NCBI RefSeq assembly: GCF_014324365.1 | Contig: NZ_QEIG01000007.1 | Coordinates: forward strand, 124,001 to 188,000 | Reading direction: 5' to 3' | Length of the DNA stretch: 64,000 nucleotides | DNA from: Algoriphagus sp. AK58 | GTDB lineage: Bacteria > Bacteroidota > Bacteroidia > Cytophagales > Cyclobacteriaceae | In this document: positions 62,451 to 64,000 of the stretch, in pieces | How positions within the stretch are numbered: the stretch's first letter is position 1 | Layout of the letters: every line of letters begins with the position of its first letter | Position numbers and translations under genes: made by a program | Notes under the pieces: generated by a model | The model's input: only the letters and a program-made list of their open reading frames with translations | Databases searched by the model: none | Told to the model about the DNA's origin: nothing

Positions 62451-62724
62451 TCCCGCTAGCTAGCGGGACGCGGTAGGCAACTGAGTTAATCAACCATTCG
62501 ATGTATCGTTTACTTTTTTTGTTTTTGATTTCTAATTCCCGCTTCAAAGCGGCAGTTCGATCGGGCAAAGTTTCGAAGTATTTGATTTCCCAATAAGGAG
62601 CTCCTGATTTGGTAGAGGGAGTTGCTCCTGCATTATGATGCTTTAATCTTGCTTCAGTATTGTCTGTAGAACCGATGTAGTACTTACCAGACTTTGAGCT
62701 GAAAAGTATATAGACAAAATACAT
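62416..62724 (-). CDS. Free-standing GIY-YIG nuclease domain protein
   Basis: 102 aa from the ATG at 62724 (MYFVYILFSSKSGKYYIGSTDN). The frame continues upstream only because it reads through tRNA-Ala, so that part is excluded. GIY-YIG landmarks are YVYIL...YYIGST (GIY...YIG), the Arg-containing helix TEARLKHHNAG and the metal-binding Glu region RELEIKNKKS. The last about 25 codons (from LINSVAYRVP onward) are read from a tRNA-like/palindrome element and then from a truncated barrel gene, so they are not part of the conserved domain. Single-domain members of this type are often linked with mobile or repeat DNA; activity is untested. Confidence 0.85.
   Translation of the reverse strand: MYFVYILFSSKSGKYYIGSTDNTEARLKHHNAGATPSTKSGAPYWEIKYFETLPDRTAALKRELEIKNKKSKRYIEWLINSVAYRVPLASGKDPEKLGQPIG
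62444..62492 (-). repeat. Fourth tRNA-like/palindrome copy inside the GIY-YIG 3' end
   Basis: 62451-62468 is a perfect 18-bp palindrome, TCCCGCTAGCTAGCGGGA. On the minus strand it is preceded (62492-62469) by a D-arm-like stretch that matches the tRNA-like modules near 62.9 kb at about 25 of 32 positions, when the palindrome arm is included. It is followed by AGG, as in the other copies. The element lies within the coding frame of the nuclease gene. Confidence 0.65.
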
Positions 62725-62739
62725 GGCTAAAATGGTCTT

Positions 62740-62772
62740 AAAAAGAAAAAGACAAGCACTAAGCTTGTCTTT
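62740..62772 (-). terminator. Terminator of tRNA-Ala
   Basis: On the minus strand AAAGACAAGC (62772-62763) pairs with GCTTGTCTTT (62757-62748) around a 5-base loop, followed by a T-rich stretch. It lies between tRNA-Ala and the GIY-YIG start. Confidence 0.85.
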
Positions 62773-62773
62773 G

Positions 62774-62847
62774 TGGAGAATAACGGATTCGAACCGATGA
62801 CCTCTACACTGCCAGTGTAGCGCTCTAGCCAACTGAGCTAATTCCCC
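62774..62847 (-). tRNA. tRNA-Ala (anticodon GGC)
   Basis: 74 nt. The acceptor stem GGGGAAT/ATTCTCC pairs with one G-T wobble. The D stem is GCTC/GAGC, the anticodon stem CTACA/TGTAG encloses CTGGCAG (anticodon GGC), and the T loop is TTCGAAT. The discriminator is A and CCA is not encoded. The T stem ATCGG/CCGTT contains a T-T mismatch at the second pair. Three degenerate tRNA-like modules lie directly upstream on the same strand. Confidence 0.88.
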
Positions 62848-62923
62848 ATATTTTACTTAGAATTCGAACCGTTGACCTTCCCGACCGGTGTCGGGACGCT
62901 CTAGCCAACTGAGCTAATTCCCC
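62848..62923 (-). repeat. tRNA-Ala-like palindromic module A (76 nt)
   Basis: On the minus strand the first 27 bases are identical to tRNA-Ala (5' acceptor strand and D arm). The anticodon arm is then replaced by a 19-base palindrome with arms CCCGAC/GTCGGG. A T-arm-like GGTCAACGGTTCGAAT follows. The 3' acceptor strand is replaced by an unrelated AT-rich linker, so no tRNA fold with acceptor stem and anticodon can form. Confidence 0.85.
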
Positions 62924-62999
62924 ATATTTTACTTAGAATTCGAACCGTTGACCTTCCCGACTGGTGTCGGGACGCTCTAGCCAACTGAGCTAATTCCCC
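62924..62999 (-). repeat. tRNA-Ala-like palindromic module B (76 nt)
   Basis: Tandem copy of module A with the same 76-base length. The only difference I find is one base in the palindrome loop (GACTGG instead of GACCGG on the plus strand). Confidence 0.85.
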
Positions 63000-63058
63000 A
63001 TATATTCTTGGGACTCGAACCGTTGACCTTCCCGATAGCAATCGGGTAGCTAACCCCC
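63000..63058 (-). repeat. tRNA-like palindromic module C (shortened)
   Basis: Diverged first module. It begins GGGGGTTAGCTA, lacks about 16 bases of the D arm, carries the palindrome CCCGATTGCTATCGGG, and shares the T-arm segment AAGGTCAACGGTTCGA and an AT-rich linker with modules A and B. Confidence 0.8.
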
Positions 63059-63069
63059 AATTCGAGGTG

Positions 63070-63100
63070 CAAATATAGGCCGAGATTGGTTTGAAGCAAA
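63070..63100 (-). promoter_or_regulatory. Consensus promoter TTTG-N19-TATATTTG of the tRNA-like array and tRNA-Ala
   Basis: On the minus strand TTTG (63100-63097) and TATATTTG (63077-63070) are 19 bases apart, a perfect match to the Bacteroidota consensus. Transcription would start near 63064, so modules C, B and A form a leader of about 215 bases in front of tRNA-Ala. Confidence 0.85.
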
Positions 63101-63108
63101 TAATTTCT

Positions 63109-63717
63109 TTAATCCTGAGAATAATTTATCCTGGTCAGAATACTTCTTCCTAAAGTGACCTCATCTGTAAACTCCAATTCTCCTCCCACGGGAATGCCTC
63201 TTGCAATCGTGCTGACTTTAACTCCGGATTCTTTTAGTCTTTTACTCAGGTAAAAAGAGGTAGTATCTCCCTCCATGGTTGCCGAAAGCGCCAAGATCAC
63301 CTCCTGAATTCCTCCCTCTTTGATTCTGGAAACCAAGCTTTCGATTTTTAGCTCCTCAGGACCTATGCCTTGAATAGGTGAAATCACTCCGCCCAACACA
63401 TGATATAGGCCCATGTATTGATTGGTGTTCTCAATAGCCAATACATCTCGGATATCCTCTACCACACAAATCAACGAACGGTCTCGTCTGTGGCTTTGGC
63501 AGATACTGCATTCTTCCTGATCGGAAATATTATGGCAGGTCTTGCAATAGTTGATCTCTTCACGCATCCGTGTCAAGGCCAATGCTAATGCTTCGGTAAC
63601 TGCCTCATTTTGCTTTAGCAAATGCAGGGCAAGGCGCAGAGCTGTCTTTTTGCCGATGCCAGGCAGTCGGGAAATTTCCGTCACTGCATCTTCGATCAAT
63701 TTGGAGGGGAAGTTCAA
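63109..63717 (-). CDS. recR: Recombination mediator RecR
   Basis: 202 aa, usual length. The N-terminal helix-hairpin-helix is [24 protein letters not shown] zinc finger follows ([19 protein letters not shown]), then a Toprim domain ([17 protein letters not shown]) and the family segment [19 protein letters not shown]. It works with RecF/RecO to load RecA on gapped DNA. It starts 11 bases after clpS on the same strand. Its stop lies only a few bases from the promoter of the tRNA array. Confidence 0.95.
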   Translation of the reverse strand: MNFPSKLIEDAVTEISRLPGIGKKTALRLALHLLKQNEAVTEALALALTRMREEINYCKTCHNISDQEECSICQSHRRDRSLICVVEDIRDVLAIENTNQYMGLYHVLGGVISPIQGIGPEELKIESLVSRIKEGGIQEVILALSATMEGDTTSFYLSKRLKESGVKVSTIARGIPVGGELEFTDEVTLGRSILTRINYSQD

Positions 63718-63728
63718 GGAAGGATAAA

Positions 63729-64000
63729 TTAAACGATGGCTGCTTGTATTCCGGCCTCAAGGATAGCTTCACACATGGGCTTCAATTCTTCGCGAGAACC
63801 TTTTTTGACTGAACATTTGCCTTTGTAATGAATGATCAAGGTGCACTGTTCCGCTTGTTCATGAGAATGCTTGCACACTTTCATCAATACTTGAATCACA
63901 TGTTCAAAGGTATTGACGTCATCATTGAACACGACCAGGTCATGTGCTTCCTGATCGATCAATTCCTCCAGGAGGAGTTCAATCTCTTCTAGTTCGGGAA
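63729..64000 (-). CDS. clpS: ATP-dependent Clp protease adaptor ClpS (5' end outside window)
   Basis: The frame is open to the window edge. At least 89 residues are visible, and the likely ATG lies outside, since upstream codons read [13 protein letters not shown] and a TTG at 63962 is not a convincing start. ClpS landmarks are [34 protein letters not shown] (N-degron-binding Asn/Asp and His) and the closing Cys/Glu-rich helix. It delivers N-end-rule substrates to ClpAP or ClpCP. It is followed after 11 bases by recR. Confidence 0.9.
   Translation of the reverse strand, partial: PELEEIELLLEELIDQEAHDLVVFNDDVNTFEHVIQVLMKVCKHSHEQAEQCTLIIHYKGKCSVKKGSREELKPMCEAILEAGIQAAIV

Noticed and set aside
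62451-62468. Terminator for the GIY-YIG gene
   Set aside because: The palindrome lies inside the reading frame, has no T run after it on either strand, and matches the tRNA-like module palindromes instead.
62725-62832. N-terminal extension of the GIY-YIG frame (ALHWQCRGHRFESVI...)
   Set aside because: It is the translation of tRNA-Ala and its terminator read in frame. The conserved domain starts at MYFVYIL.
62848-63058. CRISPR array
   Set aside because: The units are directly contiguous with no variable spacers and are clearly tRNA-derived.
62848-63058. Three additional functional tRNA genes
   Set aside because: The units lack a pairing 3' acceptor strand and a 7-base anticodon loop.

Overview
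The window looks like chromosome of a Bacteroidota of the order Cytophagales, probably Cyclobacteriaceae (Algoriphagus-like). The genus-level guess is inference. The evidence is: promoters of the TTTG-N19-TAnnTTTG type; a type IX secretion (T9SS) C-terminal sorting domain and a PorE-like OmpA lipoprotein; PKD/SprB-type repeats; a DUF4252 operon behind an ECF sigma factor; a TonB plug protein with no barrel; and many small outer-membrane beta-barrels. No rRNA operon, prophage, insertion sequence or CRISPR array was seen. Most of the window is ordinary chromosomal gene content.

Layout. 1-8.3 kb (minus strand): an edge-truncated lipoprotein, trmN6, a DUF2179 membrane protein and a CynX-like MFS transporter; then hemH and a cytochrome c maturation operon ccmC-ccmD-ccmE-ccmF, whose CcmE carries CxxxY instead of the usual heme-binding HxxxY. 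8.5-12.9 kb: rlmN, a macroglobulin/TonB-plug protein and a small barrel. 13.6-20.9 kb: an asparagine/aspartate module (dcu-type C4-dicarboxylate carrier, secreted asparaginase, an aspartase with a signal peptide, two porins, a TetR regulator). 21.2-26.4 kb: a GH63-like glucosidase, a GH13 enzyme and an aquaporin. 26.7-31.9 kb: outer-membrane proteins around a lipoprotein arylsulfatase. 32.1-39.1 kb: a multi-PAS histidine kinase, two tandem rhomboid proteases, mutL and a small membrane protein.

39.3-47.3 kb: a GH3-serine hydrolase fusion, a PorE-like T9SS lipoprotein, and an HdrE/HdrD-like pair of iron-sulfur electron-transfer proteins. 47.4-51.3 kb: tRNA-Phe, an ECF sigma/anti-sigma/DUF4252 operon, and a small secreted protein behind a long AT-rich leader with a 13-nt direct repeat. 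51.4-59.8 kb: an exported flavodoxin, an SDR, two adjacent M14 carboxypeptidase paralogues (one has lost its zinc ligands), a Usp/CPA2 antiporter pair, a HAD phosphatase and a lipoprotein. 59.9-64 kb: a T9SS-exported PKD protein, then the most unusual segment, then recR and clpS (cut by the window edge).

The unusual segment (about 62.33-63.10 kb, minus strand) reads as one unit. It has a consensus promoter, then three tandem tRNA-Ala-like modules whose anticodon arm is replaced by a CCCGA...TCGGG palindrome, then an intact-looking tRNA-Ala(GGC) and a terminator, then a free-standing GIY-YIG nuclease gene. The 3' end of that gene contains a fourth tRNA-like/palindrome copy, which abuts the orphan C-terminal fragment of an outer-membrane barrel gene. 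A nuclease gene bracketed by tRNA-derived palindromic modules is the best candidate here for an undescribed mobile or tRNA-parasitic element.
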